From Trebonia sp036276115 (GTDB taxonomy: Bacteria > Actinomycetota > Actinomycetes > Streptosporangiales > Streptosporangiaceae), in NCBI GenBank assembly GCA_036276115.1, contig DATBEM010000045.1, forward strand, positions 23,133 to 87,132: 64,000 nucleotides of DNA, written 5' to 3'. Shown in pieces: positions 48,839 through 57,540 of the stretch. Below the pieces are notes generated by a model, which was given only the letters and a program-made list of their open reading frames with translations, ran no database searches and had not been told where the DNA came from. A program made the translations under genes and the position numbers. Position 1 is the first letter of the stretch; the number at the start of each line of letters is the position of its first letter.

Positions 48839-49815
48839 CGGCGCGTCTGCGCCTCGTCGGGGTAGGCCGTCCACGCCCCGGCTGCCAGGCCCTGGTCCAG
48901 CCCGGGGAAGCCAGGCGGGACGTAGGCCGCCAGGTGGGCCACGTTCGGCCTGCTGGCTGGCAGGTAGCCGAACTCGGTCGTGTAGCTGACGGGCGTGCCC
49001 CCGGTGGGCAGCGGCTTGCGCTGCGCGGCCGGCAGCGCCACCATCAGCATGATGGGCAGGCTGCCGGCCGCGCTGATCCACAGCGTCCCGCCGACTTTGT
49101 CGCTGACCTTGACGGCGGCGGTCCCCCCGACGTGCTGCCCGTAGCTGGCCGTGAGGCCCGGGCAGCCCAGGAGCTGGCTGGCGTCGGGGTGGCCCGCGAA
49201 CGTGACGCTGGCCAGGCCCTGGCTGGCCGCGACGGTGCAGGGAGCCTGGTCGCCCGCGGCGGCCATGGCCCTCGCCACCGTCACCGCGGACCAGGTCCGG
49301 GTGGCGTAGTCGACCGTGGTCCGCAGGGAGGCCCCGGCGGGGGCGGGGCCGGCCGTCAGCGTGTAGCCGGTGTCCTGGTACGGGGTGCCGCTTGGCTCGT
49401 AGGCGATGACGCGCTGGGTCGAGCCGAAGGTGAACGTGCTGGTGACCGCGCTGTAGCGGGCCGGGGTGGCCTGATAGGCCGTCCGCGCCCACGTGATCTC
49501 CTGGGTGGCCACGGCCGCGGTCAGGCTGTTGGCGGGCGCGGCCGGGCGGGCGGACGCCAGCGGCACGTCGTAGCTGGACAGCACGGTCCCCGGTCCCCCG
49601 GCGACCGGGGCGGCGGTGCGGGTGGTGGCCAGCGCGGCCACGGTGCCGCTGGCCGCCACCACCGCCGCCGCGGCGACGGCGGCGACCGAGCGGGAGATCG
49701 CCCGGTGCCGGCGATGCGCCCGGTAGGCCACCTGGGCCAGGTCAGGGCGCAGGCGCACCGAGACCCGGCCCATTTGTGACTTCAGGTGCTCCTCGATGCC
49801 GGTGTCGATGGTCAT
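48805..49815 (-). CDS. Membrane-anchored sigma-factor partner (anti-sigma-like)
   Basis: A 336-aa protein with a cytoplasmic N-terminus of about 42 residues (MTIDTGIEEHLKSQMGRVSVRLRPDLAQ), one membrane helix at about 43-64 and an extracytoplasmic domain of about 260 residues. It overlaps the upstream sigma-factor gene by four bases (ATGA), so the two are coexpressed in a fixed ratio. This is the usual arrangement of an ECF sigma factor with a transmembrane regulator. No classical anti-sigma zinc motif (HxxxCxxC) is visible in the N-terminus, so the inhibitory mechanism is inferred. The 3' end overlaps the RNA methyltransferase gene by 34 bases. Confidence 0.7.
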   Translation of the reverse strand: MTIDTGIEEHLKSQMGRVSVRLRPDLAQVAYRAHRRHRAISRSVAAVAAAAVVAASGTVAALATTRTAAPVAGGPGTVLSSYDVPLASARPAAPANSLTAAVATQEITWARTAYQATPARYSAVTSTFTFGSTQRVIAYEPSGTPYQDTGYTLTAGPAPAGASLRTTVDYATRTWSAVTVARAMAAAGDQAPCTVAASQGLASVTFAGHPDASQLLGCPGLTASYGQHVGGTAAVKVSDKVGGTLWISAAGSLPIMLMVALPAAQRKPLPTGGTPVSYTTEFGYLPASRPNVAHLAAYVPPGFPGLDQGLAAGAWTAYPDEAQTRRYLAKTATHST

Positions 49816-50357
49816 GACGCCCTCCCTGTCGCCTGCGGGGTGCCGTTGATGGAGTCGTGCTCGCCCAGCTCCCGCAATCGTTGCAGGCCGCGCGAGACGG
49901 CGGACTTGACGGTGCCGGGGGAGCAGCCCATGAGCCGCGCGGCCTCGGCCTCGCTCAGCTCCTCCCAGTAGCGCAAGACGATCGCGGTGCGCTGGCGGGG
50001 CGGAAGCTCGCGCAGCAGCCGCAGCAACTGGTCGCGGCGGTCGATGATGGCCGTCTCATCGGGCTGGGCCTCGGGCTGGCTGAGGAGGCCGAGCTTGGCC
50101 CGCAGCTTCCCCTTGCGCCGCCAGCCGTCGGCCGCGAGGTTGTAGAGGGTCTGGCGCAGGTACCCCTCGGGGTCACCGTCGATGCGGCGCCAGTGCCGGT
50201 AGACGCGCTCGAGGGCGGCTTGCAGCAGGTCCTCGCCGTCGGCGTGGCTGCCGGCGAGCAGGACCGCGGCGTGCAGCAGCCGGTCGCCGCGGGTGGCGAG
50301 CAGGTGCTCGAGCACCGCGACCGGCTGCGGGTCGGGCCCGCCGCCCGCGTCTTCCAT
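49812..50357 (-). CDS. ECF sigma factor, SigE-like family
   Basis: A 181-aa extracytoplasmic-function sigma factor of the short SigE/SCO-type family. Region 2 is at about residues 17-75, with HAAVLLAGSHADGEDLLQAALERVYRHW, and region 4 at about 108-165, with LRELPPRQRTAIVLRYWEELSEAEAARLMGCSPGTVKSAVSRGLQRL, the helix that reads the -35 element. GGGAGG precedes the ATG. The inverted CCCTTC/GAAGGG repeat at 50381-50402, upstream of the gene, may be part of its own promoter. The linked membrane protein is the likely regulator. Confidence 0.9.
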   Translation of the reverse strand: MEDAGGGPDPQPVAVLEHLLATRGDRLLHAAVLLAGSHADGEDLLQAALERVYRHWRRIDGDPEGYLRQTLYNLAADGWRRKGKLRAKLGLLSQPEAQPDETAIIDRRDQLLRLLRELPPRQRTAIVLRYWEELSEAEAARLMGCSPGTVKSAVSRGLQRLRELGEHDSINGTPQATGRAS

Positions 50358-50571
50358 CCCGGTCCTCCCGTCTGCGTCCCCCCTTCAAGTACGAACGAAG
50401 GGAGCGGAAGGTTGATGGCGGTTTGGGCGGCCTTGGCCAGGCGGGGGCCGGGCAGGCCGTCCGCGGGTACGCCGGAAGTCCCCGCGGCCCCGCCCCCTGA
50501 TCGGGGACGCGCAGCGGGGACTGGCCCGGCGCCGTTGGCGCGTAACGTATTAAGGAAGGAAGAGCGACCGG

Positions 50572-50856
50572 TCAGGCGCCGTCGGCGCTGCCCTTGGCCG
50601 GGTTCTCCGGCTTCGGGTCACCGGGGCTGCCCGCTACGTAGTAGCCGAGGCCGGGGTACCTGATGAGCAGGCCCTCGTCCACCAGCAGGCGCAGCGCCTT
50701 GGCGCAAGTCTGCCGGGCATGCCCGTGGTCCTGGGTCAGCGTGGTGATCGACGGGGTGGGGCTGCCCGCGGGCAGCTTGCCCTCCTCGATCTGCTTCCGG
50801 AGCTCCGCGGCGAGGCGTATGTACGCTCTTGGGTCCGTTTCGTCACCTATCGACAC
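50572..50856 (-). CDS. Short GntR-type winged-helix regulator
   Basis: A 94-aa protein consisting almost only of a GntR winged helix: YIRLAAELRKQIEEGKLPAGSPTPSITTLTQDHGHARQTCAKALRLLVDEGLLIRYPGLGYYV. There is no ligand-binding C-terminal domain, as in the short actinobacterial GntR regulators, so its signal must come from elsewhere. It is divergent from the LLM oxidoreductase gene by 112 bp. A CCATCG/CGATGG inverted repeat at 50887-50909 in that gap is a possible operator. GntR proteins of this size usually act as dimers on pseudo-palindromic sites. Confidence 0.87.
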   Translation of the reverse strand: MSIGDETDPRAYIRLAAELRKQIEEGKLPAGSPTPSITTLTQDHGHARQTCAKALRLLVDEGLLIRYPGLGYYVAGSPGDPKPENPAKGSADGA

Positions 50857-50968
50857 GCTTGTACCCTACTCGATGCGCACTAGTCGCCATCGCACCGCTA
50901 CGACGATGGTCGGCTTCTATCGACGGCAAGCCGGAGCGCGCGGGCGGGGCGGGCCAAGGATGGTGGGC

Positions 50969-51898
50969 ATGAGACTGCGGATCTTCACCGAGCCCCAGCA
51001 GGGCGCCTCCTACGCCACCTTGCGCCGCGTCGCCAAGGCGGCCGAGGACCTCGGCTTCGACGCCTTCTTCCGCTCCGACCACTTCCTGAAGATGGGGCCG
51101 GGGCCGGGCGAGCCGGGCCCGACCGACTCCTGGGCGACCCTGGCCGCGCTCGCGGTCGAGACGTCCCGCATCCGGCTGGGCACGCTGGTGACGTCGGCCA
51201 CGTTCCGGCTGCCGGGCCCGCTGGCCGTCACCGTCGCCCAGGTGGACGAGATGAGCGGCGGCCGGGTGGAGCTCGGCCTCGGGGCAGGCTGGTTCGAGGC
51301 CGAGCACCAGGCCTACGGCGTGCCGTTCCCCGGGGTGCGCGAGCGGTTCGACCGGCTGGCGGAGCAGCTCGCGATCATCACCGGCCTGTGGGCCACCGAG
51401 CCGGGGTCGACCTTCTCCTACGACGGGCAGTTCTACCAGGTCACTGACTCGCCCGCGCTGCCCCGGCCGGTCCAGCGGCCGCGCCCGCCGGTCATCATCG
51501 GCGGCAGCGGCCGCACGCGGACCCCGGCCCTGGCGGCCCGCTACGCCGACGAGTTCAACGCGAACTTCTCCACCCCGGCCGACTCGGCCGTGAAGTACGC
51601 GCGCGTCCGCGCGGCGTGCACGGCGGCGGGCCGGGACCCGTCGTCCCTGACGCTCAGCGCCGCCCAGGTCGCCTGCTGCGGCAAGGACCCGGCCGCGCTG
51701 TCGCGCCGGGCCGAGGCGATCGGCCGCGACCTCGGCGAGCTGCGCGCGAGCGGCCTGGCCGGCTCGCCCGCCGAGCTGGTGGACAAGATCGGCGCCTTCG
51801 CCGCCGAGGGCACCGCGGTCATCTACCTCCAGGTCCTGGACCTCGCCGACCTCGACCACCTGGACCTCCTCGCCTCCGAGGTCCTCGCCCAGGTCTGA
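50969..51898 (+). CDS. LLM-class F420-dependent oxidoreductase
   Basis: A 309-aa TIM-barrel oxidoreductase of the luciferase-like family. Landmarks: LGFDAFFRSDHF at strand 2, IRLGTLVTSATFRLPGPLAVTVAQVDEMSGGRVELGLGAGWFEAEHQAYG over the cofactor-binding strands, and RPRPPVIIGGSGRTRTPALAARYADEFN at the C-terminal face. The subfamily uses coenzyme F420 rather than FMN; this is inferred from sequence type and the several F420 proteins in the window. I chose the ATG at 50969 (AAGGA eight bases upstream). The likely regulator is the divergent GntR protein. The substrate is unknown. Confidence 0.88.
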   Translation: MRLRIFTEPQQGASYATLRRVAKAAEDLGFDAFFRSDHFLKMGPGPGEPGPTDSWATLAALAVETSRIRLGTLVTSATFRLPGPLAVTVAQVDEMSGGRVELGLGAGWFEAEHQAYGVPFPGVRERFDRLAEQLAIITGLWATEPGSTFSYDGQFYQVTDSPALPRPVQRPRPPVIIGGSGRTRTPALAARYADEFNANFSTPADSAVKYARVRAACTAAGRDPSSLTLSAAQVACCGKDPAALSRRAEAIGRDLGELRASGLAGSPAELVDKIGAFAAEGTAVIYLQVLDLADLDHLDLLASEVLAQV

Positions 51899-52369
51899 CC
51901 CCGGCCCCAGGCGTGACCCCGGCCCCGTTGCTGGCCGCGCCGCCTTGTCATCACGATGAGTAGCCATGACGGCGCGCAACGCGGTGAATAGTGCCTTCTC
52001 GTCACGTTCGGGACCCGGAGTCGCGAGGCTGGCTTACGCTTCCTAGGTAGGACAGGACGCGGGGGAGGGGCCAGCCATGCCTGAAGCCGCTGTCAGGGCA
52101 AGCACGATAGACCGGTTCAGCCCGGCGGGGAAGGCGGGCGGGACGGCAATGGACGGGACGTCGACCGAAGAGATCGCAGCGGGCGCGATGCCGGCCAGCA
52201 TTATGTCAGCCGGCACTAGGTGGAAGAAAAGCACCGGATACGGTGCAAGTCTTCCAGCTAATGCAAATTCTCCACGCAACTCAGCGGCCGAGCCGCTGTT
52301 CTTGATCGCCAGGACAGACCTTAACCCGGGGCGGCGCCGTCTGGCCCGCCCGCCGGGGCGGGGGGCGAC
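51899..52369. other. Non-coding gap before the disordered-protein gene
   Basis: No gene is convincing in this 471-bp gap. A 98-codon plus frame (52077-52373) runs through repeat A4 and lacks coding character. The stretch is less GC-rich than its surroundings near 52200-52270. It presumably holds the promoter of the gene at 52370. Confidence 0.45.
52217..52282 (+). repeat. Interspersed palindromic element, copy A4
   Basis: The most diverged copy: GGTGGAAGA (52219-52227), a centre ACCGGATACGGTG that is itself a hairpin (CACCG/CGGTG), then TCTTCCA, and a third unit AAATTCTCCACGCAAC. Layout and spacing match A3. Confidence 0.7.
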
Positions 52370-55300
52370 ATGACGGCCGGCCCCGAGAGCGGCGTCCCGG
52401 ACGGCCCGGCGGCCGGTCCCGCCAGCGGCGCGGCGACCGCGCCGGCCGCTGGCGACGCGATGGCAGCCGGCCTGGCGGCGGGCCAGTGGCCCGGGCAGGC
52501 CTACCCGCCGCCGGGATCCTGGTCGTATGACCCAGCCCAGGCCGCTCAGTCCCCGTACGGGGCGCCGCAGCCCGCGCAGTCCCCGTACGGGCAGCCGCAG
52601 TACGAGGCTCAGCCGGGCGCCTGGCAGCAGCCGCAGTACCCGCCCGCCCAGTTCCCGCCCGGCCCGTACCCGCAGGCCCAGCCATCGCCCGGCCAGCCGC
52701 TGCCCGGCCAGCCCGTGCCCGGCCCGTACTCGCCTGCACCGCACCAGCAGGCACCGCTCCAGCAGGCACCGCACCAGCAGGCACCGCACCAGCAGGGGCA
52801 GCCGCCGCCAGGGCAGTACGGGCAAGCCTCGTACCCGCAGGCTCAGTACCCGGCCGGCCAGTACCCGCCGGGGCAGTTCCAGCAGGCGCAGTACGCGCCT
52901 GGCCAGTTCACGCCGGCCCAGCTCGCGCAGATCCAGCTCCAGCAGGCCCAGGCCCTGCACGCCCAGGCCGTCCACGCGCAGCTGCAGGCGCAGGCCCAGA
53001 TGCAGCAGGCCCCGGCGGGCGCGCAGCACCCCCAGCAGGCGCCCGCTTATCCCCCGGCCCAGCCGGGCGCCTGGCCGCAGGCGCAGCCCGGACAGCCGAT
53101 GGGCGGCCCCGGCCAGTGGCCGCCCGCCCCCGGGCAACCGGGTGACGGGCAGCCCGGACTCGGGGCCGCCGGGCAGGCAGGCCCGGACCTGGGCGCGCAC
53201 CCGGGCTACGCCGGACCGGTCCACAACGGCCAGGTACCGCCGGGCCCGGCTGGCTACTGGCTGAACGGGCAATGGCAGCCAGCCGCCGGCGCCGACCAGT
53301 ACCAAGCCGCTCAGCAGTACCAGGCAGCTCAGCTGCATCAAGCGGCTCAGCATCAAGCAGCACAGCAGCAGGCGGCACAGCAGCAGGCGGCACAGCAGCA
53401 AGCGGCACAGCATCAAGCGGCACAGCAGTACCAGGCAGGCCTGCAATACCAGGCAGCGCAGCAGTACCAGGCAAGCCAGCAGCACCAGATGGCGCACCCG
53501 GCCGGGCAGCCCTTCCCGGGGCAGGGCTACCCCGTCGCGGATCCCGGCGCGGTCCCGGGGTACCCGCCTGAGCCCTACCTGCCGGGAGCAGGCCCCGGTG
53601 CCATGCCCCCGGGCGCCGCCCCCCACGACCCGGGCATGTTCCCCCCGGGCGCGCCGGGGCCGGGCCCGCTCCCGGGCCAGCCCGCGCCCGGCCCCTATCC
53701 GCCCGGCCCGCAGCCGGGCCTGCCGCCCAATCCCCCGGCGGCGGCCGCCTACGGTGCCGCCGCCCCGGGCTACGGGGCGGGCGCCGCGCCGGCGGCCGGA
53801 GCCTACGGCGCCCCCTATGGCGGCAGCCCGTACGGGGCCGATCCCGGCAACGCCGGCTACGCCGCCACCCCGTACGGCCCGGCTGGTCCCTATGCTCCGG
53901 CGGGCCCGGGAGGCCCGGCCGCCGGGCCGCCCTCCGGCGCTCCCGGCCAGCCCGGGACCGGCCAGCCCGAGGCGCCGTCGGCCGCTGCCAGCACGATGCC
54001 CCCACGGACGCCGCCGTCCGCCGGCGCGCCGGGCGGGGAAAGCGACCCCGACGGTGACGATGGCGTCATCACGCCCAGCCTTATCTACGCCCCGGGCCAG
54101 CTGATCGACGCCTCCGGCGAGGCCGGCGCTGGCCCGGCCGCGCCCGCGGACCAGCCTGGCTACCCAGCCGACGGCTACCCGCCCGGAGCCGCCTACGCCG
54201 CCCCGGGCTATCCCGGGCCGGGCGGCTACCCGGGCTACGGCCCCGCCCCGGGCGCTCCCGGCTACGGGGCCCCGTACGACGCCGAGTACTGGCAGGCGGC
54301 CCAGGCGGCCTACCCGCCGGGTTACGGCTACCCCGGTGAGCAGGGCTACCCCAACGGCTATCCCGCCAGCGGCGGCCAGTACCCCGGCGGTGCCTACCCT
54401 GGCAGCGCCCACCCCGGCAGCGCCCACCCCGGCAGTGGCGCCTACCAGGCCGAGCAGCCCTACCCCGGCGGCGGCGCCTACCCCCATGGCGCCGCCTACC
54501 CCGGCGGCGAGGGCTACGGCGGCCAGCCGTTCCCCGGCGACGCCTCCTACCCCGGCGACGCCTCCTACCCCGGCGGCCCGGGCGGCTACGGCCCGGGCCA
54601 CCCGCCCGGGTACCCGGCGGCGGCGGAGGCGTACGCCCAGCCGCCCTACGGGCCGGACGCCCAGGCCCAGGCCGCCTACCTTCAGGGGCAGTACCCCGGC
54701 GGCCATCCCGGCCAGGGTTACCCGGGGTCGCCGCAGGCCCCCTCGGGCTGGTACGCGGGGGCGGCCTACCCGGCGCCGGACCCCGCCCCGGCCTACCCGA
54801 AGCTGGATGACCAGGATGAGTCGGTCAATGGCGGCAGCTACGCCTACGTCATCCGCGAGGAGGGCCCGTCCCGCCCGGCCGCGCCGTCCCGCCCGCCCGG
54901 GCCGCTGGCCGCCACGGCCCCGGAGCCGCCCGCGGAGGGCGACGCGGTGGCCACCGCCGGCGAGCCGGCGACCGCGCCGGCCGGCCACGTTCCCGCGACC
55001 CCGGTGGCGCCGGCTGCCAGCCGCGACAACGCCCCGGCGGGCTCGTCCGCGACCGCTTCGGCGCCCGCCCCGGCCGCGACCATGCCCGCCGATGCGGGGT
55101 CGGCCCCGGCCTCGTCGGGGACCGATCCCGCGCCCGCCCCGGCCGCCGCCCCCGCGTCCGCGCAGGCCAGCGGCGAGGTACTAGCGGAGGCCGAGGAGCC
55201 GCCCGCGAGCGGCCCCGCCCCCGAGCCCGCCCGGGGCGCCTTCGAGCCGCCCCCGGACCAGCATCCCGAGCTCGCCGGGCTGCTGCACATCGACTACGAC

Positions 55301-55555
55301 CTGCTGGCCGGCGACGGGACCGACTCGCTGGCGCGGCTCAAGGACCTCTACGAGACCGCCGAGGCCATCGGCGGCGCTGGCCTTGACCGGCACTTCGAGG
55401 AGCTCCTGGAAAGGCAGCGGAAGCTGATCAGCGCCTACTTCGACGAGCTCAGGACCGACCTCACCACCCGGACCGGGCTCACCGCCCGCCCCGCCGCCCC
55501 GGCCCCCGCGCCCGCGCCCGCCAAGGCCGACGCCGCCGCCGGGAGTGCCCGATGA
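52370..55555 (+). CDS. 1061-aa Pro/Gln/Tyr/Gly-rich disordered protein
   Basis: A very low-complexity protein with no signal peptide. Residues 1-300 are Pro/Gln/Tyr/Gly-rich (QYPPG, PYGQPQ units). About residues 305-375 are Gln/Ala repeats of the QYQAAQ type, encoded at 53290-53490. Residues 400-830 are Gly/Pro/Tyr/Ala-rich with AYPGG-like units. A folded C-terminal region at about 950-1040 (HIDYDLLAGDGTDSLARLKDLYETAEAIGG, then DRHFEELLERQRKLISAYFDEL) looks helical and is the most conserved-looking part. The composition resembles phase-separating or surface-adhesive proteins; that is inference. It overlaps the next gene by four bases (ATGA). Homologous function is unknown. Confidence 0.65.
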   Translation: MTAGPESGVPDGPAAGPASGAATAPAAGDAMAAGLAAGQWPGQAYPPPGSWSYDPAQAAQSPYGAPQPAQSPYGQPQYEAQPGAWQQPQYPPAQFPPGPYPQAQPSPGQPLPGQPVPGPYSPAPHQQAPLQQAPHQQAPHQQGQPPPGQYGQASYPQAQYPAGQYPPGQFQQAQYAPGQFTPAQLAQIQLQQAQALHAQAVHAQLQAQAQMQQAPAGAQHPQQAPAYPPAQPGAWPQAQPGQPMGGPGQWPPAPGQPGDGQPGLGAAGQAGPDLGAHPGYAGPVHNGQVPPGPAGYWLNGQWQPAAGADQYQAAQQYQAAQLHQAAQHQAAQQQAAQQQAAQQQAAQHQAAQQYQAGLQYQAAQQYQASQQHQMAHPAGQPFPGQGYPVADPGAVPGYPPEPYLPGAGPGAMPPGAAPHDPGMFPPGAPGPGPLPGQPAPGPYPPGPQPGLPPNPPAAAAYGAAAPGYGAGAAPAAGAYGAPYGGSPYGADPGNAGYAATPYGPAGPYAPAGPGGPAAGPPSGAPGQPGTGQPEAPSAAASTMPPRTPPSAGAPGGESDPDGDDGVITPSLIYAPGQLIDASGEAGAGPAAPADQPGYPADGYPPGAAYAAPGYPGPGGYPGYGPAPGAPGYGAPYDAEYWQAAQAAYPPGYGYPGEQGYPNGYPASGGQYPGGAYPGSAHPGSAHPGSGAYQAEQPYPGGGAYPHGAAYPGGEGYGGQPFPGDASYPGDASYPGGPGGYGPGHPPGYPAAAEAYAQPPYGPDAQAQAAYLQGQYPGGHPGQGYPGSPQAPSGWYAGAAYPAPDPAPAYPKLDDQDESVNGGSYAYVIREEGPSRPAAPSRPPGPLAATAPEPPAEGDAVATAGEPATAPAGHVPATPVAPAASRDNAPAGSSATASAPAPAATMPADAGSAPASSGTDPAPAPAAAPASAQASGEVLAEAEEPPASGPAPEPARGAFEPPPDQHPELAGLLHIDYDLLAGDGTDSLARLKDLYETAEAIGGAGLDRHFEELLERQRKLISAYFDELRTDLTTRTGLTARPAAPAPAPAPAKADAAAGSAR

Positions 55556-56544
55556 CCGCCCGCCCAGACGGCCGTGCCCCGGACGAGGGTGCCCTGGACG
55601 ACACCGCCCCCGGTAGCACCAGCCCGGGCAGCACCGCCCCGGGTAGCACCAGCCCGGATAGCACCAGCCCGGGCAGCAGTGCCTCAGGCGGCACCGCCCC
55701 GGCGGCCGCGGCCCCCGTCATCGCCGTCCTCGGGCTGGGCGAGGCGGGCTCGCTGCTCGCCCGTGACCTGCTGGCGGCCGGCGCCACCGTCCGCGGCTAC
55801 GACCCGGCGATCGCGCGCCCGGCGGGCCTGGCCGGCGCGCCCGGCTTCACCACGGCCGGCAGCGAGGCGGAGGCGGCCACCGGGGCGGGCCTCGTCCTCA
55901 GCGTGAACAGCGCCAAGGCCGCCCTCAGCGCGCTCGCGGCCGCCGCCGGGGCCATCGAGGGCGGCCGCGCCCGCTGGGCCGACCTCAACACCGCCTCGCC
56001 CGGCGTCAAGCAGCAGCTCGCCGCGCTGGGCGAGCGCCATGGCATCGCGGTCACCGACATCGCGATGATGTCCCCCGTCCCCGGGCAGGGCATCAGGGTC
56101 CCGATGCTGGCCAGCGGCGGCGCCGCCGCCGAGGTGGCCGGGCAGCTCACCGCGCTCGGCGCCCGGGTCGAGGTGCTCGACGGCCCGGCTGGCCTGGCCG
56201 CCACCCGCAAGCTGCTGCGCAGCGTGTTCTACAAGGGCATGGCCGCGTCGATCGTGGAGGCTCTCGAGGCCGCCCGCGCGGCTGGCCTCGAGGACTGGCT
56301 GCGCGAGCACATCGGGCAGGAGCTGGCCCGCTCAGGTGCCGAGACGGTGGACCGGGTGGCGTCCGGCACCCGCCAGCACGCCGTCCGCCGGGGCGCGGAG
56401 ATGGGCGCCGCCGCCGCGATGCTCACCGAGCTGGGCGTCCCGCCCCTGATGGCCGACGCCAGCCGCGCCCTGCACGAAAGGCTCCAGCAGGCAACGTCAT
56501 CGTCACCGGCCCGGCCGCCTCGCCCGAACGCGGGCCCGCGCTAG
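55552..56544 (+). CDS. NAD(P)-binding dehydrogenase with DUF1932 domain
   Basis: A 330-aa protein of the 3-hydroxyisobutyrate/6-phosphogluconate dehydrogenase superfamily. The Rossmann loop is IAVLGLGEAGSLLARDLLAAGATVRGYD at about residues 57-84. A C-terminal all-helical DUF1932 domain follows, with the lysine-bearing TRKLLRSVFYKGMAASIVEALEAA. An N-terminal 50-residue GSTSP repeat tract (encoded at about 55612-55680) precedes the fold and is probably a linker expansion. ATGA coupling to the disordered-protein gene implies cotranslation; the functional link is not obvious. Its stop overlaps that of the LLM gene in CTAG. Confidence 0.83.
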   Translation: MTARPDGRAPDEGALDDTAPGSTSPGSTAPGSTSPDSTSPGSSASGGTAPAAAAPVIAVLGLGEAGSLLARDLLAAGATVRGYDPAIARPAGLAGAPGFTTAGSEAEAATGAGLVLSVNSAKAALSALAAAAGAIEGGRARWADLNTASPGVKQQLAALGERHGIAVTDIAMMSPVPGQGIRVPMLASGGAAAEVAGQLTALGARVEVLDGPAGLAATRKLLRSVFYKGMAASIVEALEAARAAGLEDWLREHIGQELARSGAETVDRVASGTRQHAVRRGAEMGAAAAMLTELGVPPLMADASRALHERLQQATSSSPARPPRPNAGPR

Positions 56545-57380
56545 GCGAGTGGCTCCACCACGGCCGACAGCCGCGCGAGGAGCTCCGGCTCCGCGTGCAG
56601 CGGCAGCCCCAGGCTAATCAGGTCGGCCCCGGCGCCCTGCCAGGTGGCAACCGTCTCCGCCAGGCCGCTGAGGTCCCCGTCGTCGCCGATCAAGACCATG
56701 GCCGAGCAGGTGATCTCGCCGAAGTCGCGGCCCACGTCGGCGCAGTGGCCGCGCAGCACCTCCTTCAGCTCGGCGTACTCGGCCGGGTCGCGGGTGGCGC
56801 CGTTCCACTCGGCCGCGAACCGGGCGGCCGTGCGCAAGGTGCGCTTGCGCCCCTTGCCGCCGATGGTGATCGGCGGGTAGGGCCGCTGCACCGGCTTCGG
56901 CTCGCACCGGGCGCCGGCCAGCTGGACGTACTGCCCGTCGTAGTCCGTCACCGTCTGCGAGAGCAGCGCGGTGATCGCCTCCACGCCCTCGTCGAACCGG
57001 TCGAAGCGCTCCTTCAGCGGCGGCAGCGGGATGCCGTAGGCGGCCGTTTCCATTTCATTCCAGCCCGCGCCCAGGCCCAGGTGCAGGCGGCCGCCGGAGA
57101 TGATGTCGACGGTGGCGGCCATGTTCGCCAGCACCGCCGGGTGCCGGTACGGCATGCCGGTGACCTGGCAGCCGATCCGGATCCGGTGCGTCGCCTGCGC
57201 CATCGCGGCCAGCATCGTCCAGCCCTCGAAGTTCGGCCCGGTCAGGTCGCCGGTCAGCGGGTAGAAGTGGTCCCAGTTCCAGATCGACTCGAAGGCCGGG
57301 TAGTCATCGGCGGCGACCCAGATGTCGCGCAGCTCATCCCAGGTCTGGTGCTCGGGCCGTGTCTTCAGGGCGAAACGCAT
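56541..57380 (-). CDS. LLM-class F420-dependent oxidoreductase
   Basis: A 279-aa luciferase-like TIM barrel of the F420-dependent subfamily. Landmarks: FESIWNWDHFYPL at strand 2, MLAAMAQATHRIRIGCQVTGMPYRHPAVLANMAATVDIISGGRLHLGLGAGWNEMETAAYG over the cofactor-binding region, and RPYPPITIGGKGRKRTLRTAARFAAEWN. I chose the ATG at 57380 (MRFALK) with AGGTCAGG upstream; a longer frame to 57485 lacks such a site. Related in type to the gene at 50969 but clearly separate. The substrate is unknown. Convergent with the DUF1932 gene, the stops share CTAG. Confidence 0.88.
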   Translation of the reverse strand: MRFALKTRPEHQTWDELRDIWVAADDYPAFESIWNWDHFYPLTGDLTGPNFEGWTMLAAMAQATHRIRIGCQVTGMPYRHPAVLANMAATVDIISGGRLHLGLGAGWNEMETAAYGIPLPPLKERFDRFDEGVEAITALLSQTVTDYDGQYVQLAGARCEPKPVQRPYPPITIGGKGRKRTLRTAARFAAEWNGATRDPAEYAELKEVLRGHCADVGRDFGEITCSAMVLIGDDGDLSGLAETVATWQGAGADLISLGLPLHAEPELLARLSAVVEPLA

Positions 57381-57540
57381 GCCTGACCTGCCTTCGTTCG
57401 TCGTTCCGGGCCGATTGCGGCCCGCCCGTAGCCTACGGACGGCGCCTTGCCTGGACAGTACAGCTAGCGTGGGCCGGGTGATCACCTGGCGGGTTCGGCC
57501 GGGGACGTCGTCGCCCTTCGGGTGCCGCTAGCCTCGTCGC

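Noticed and set aside
52077..52373. 98-codon plus-strand ORF before the disordered-protein gene
   Set aside because: It spans repeat element A4, lacks coding character and overlaps the start of the real gene.
52043..54988. 981-codon open frame on the minus strand
   Set aside because: It is antisense to the disordered-protein gene. It is open because Gln/Pro/Ala-rich codons rarely give stops in the opposite strand, its Leu/Cys runs mirror CAG/GCA repeats, and it has no start signal.
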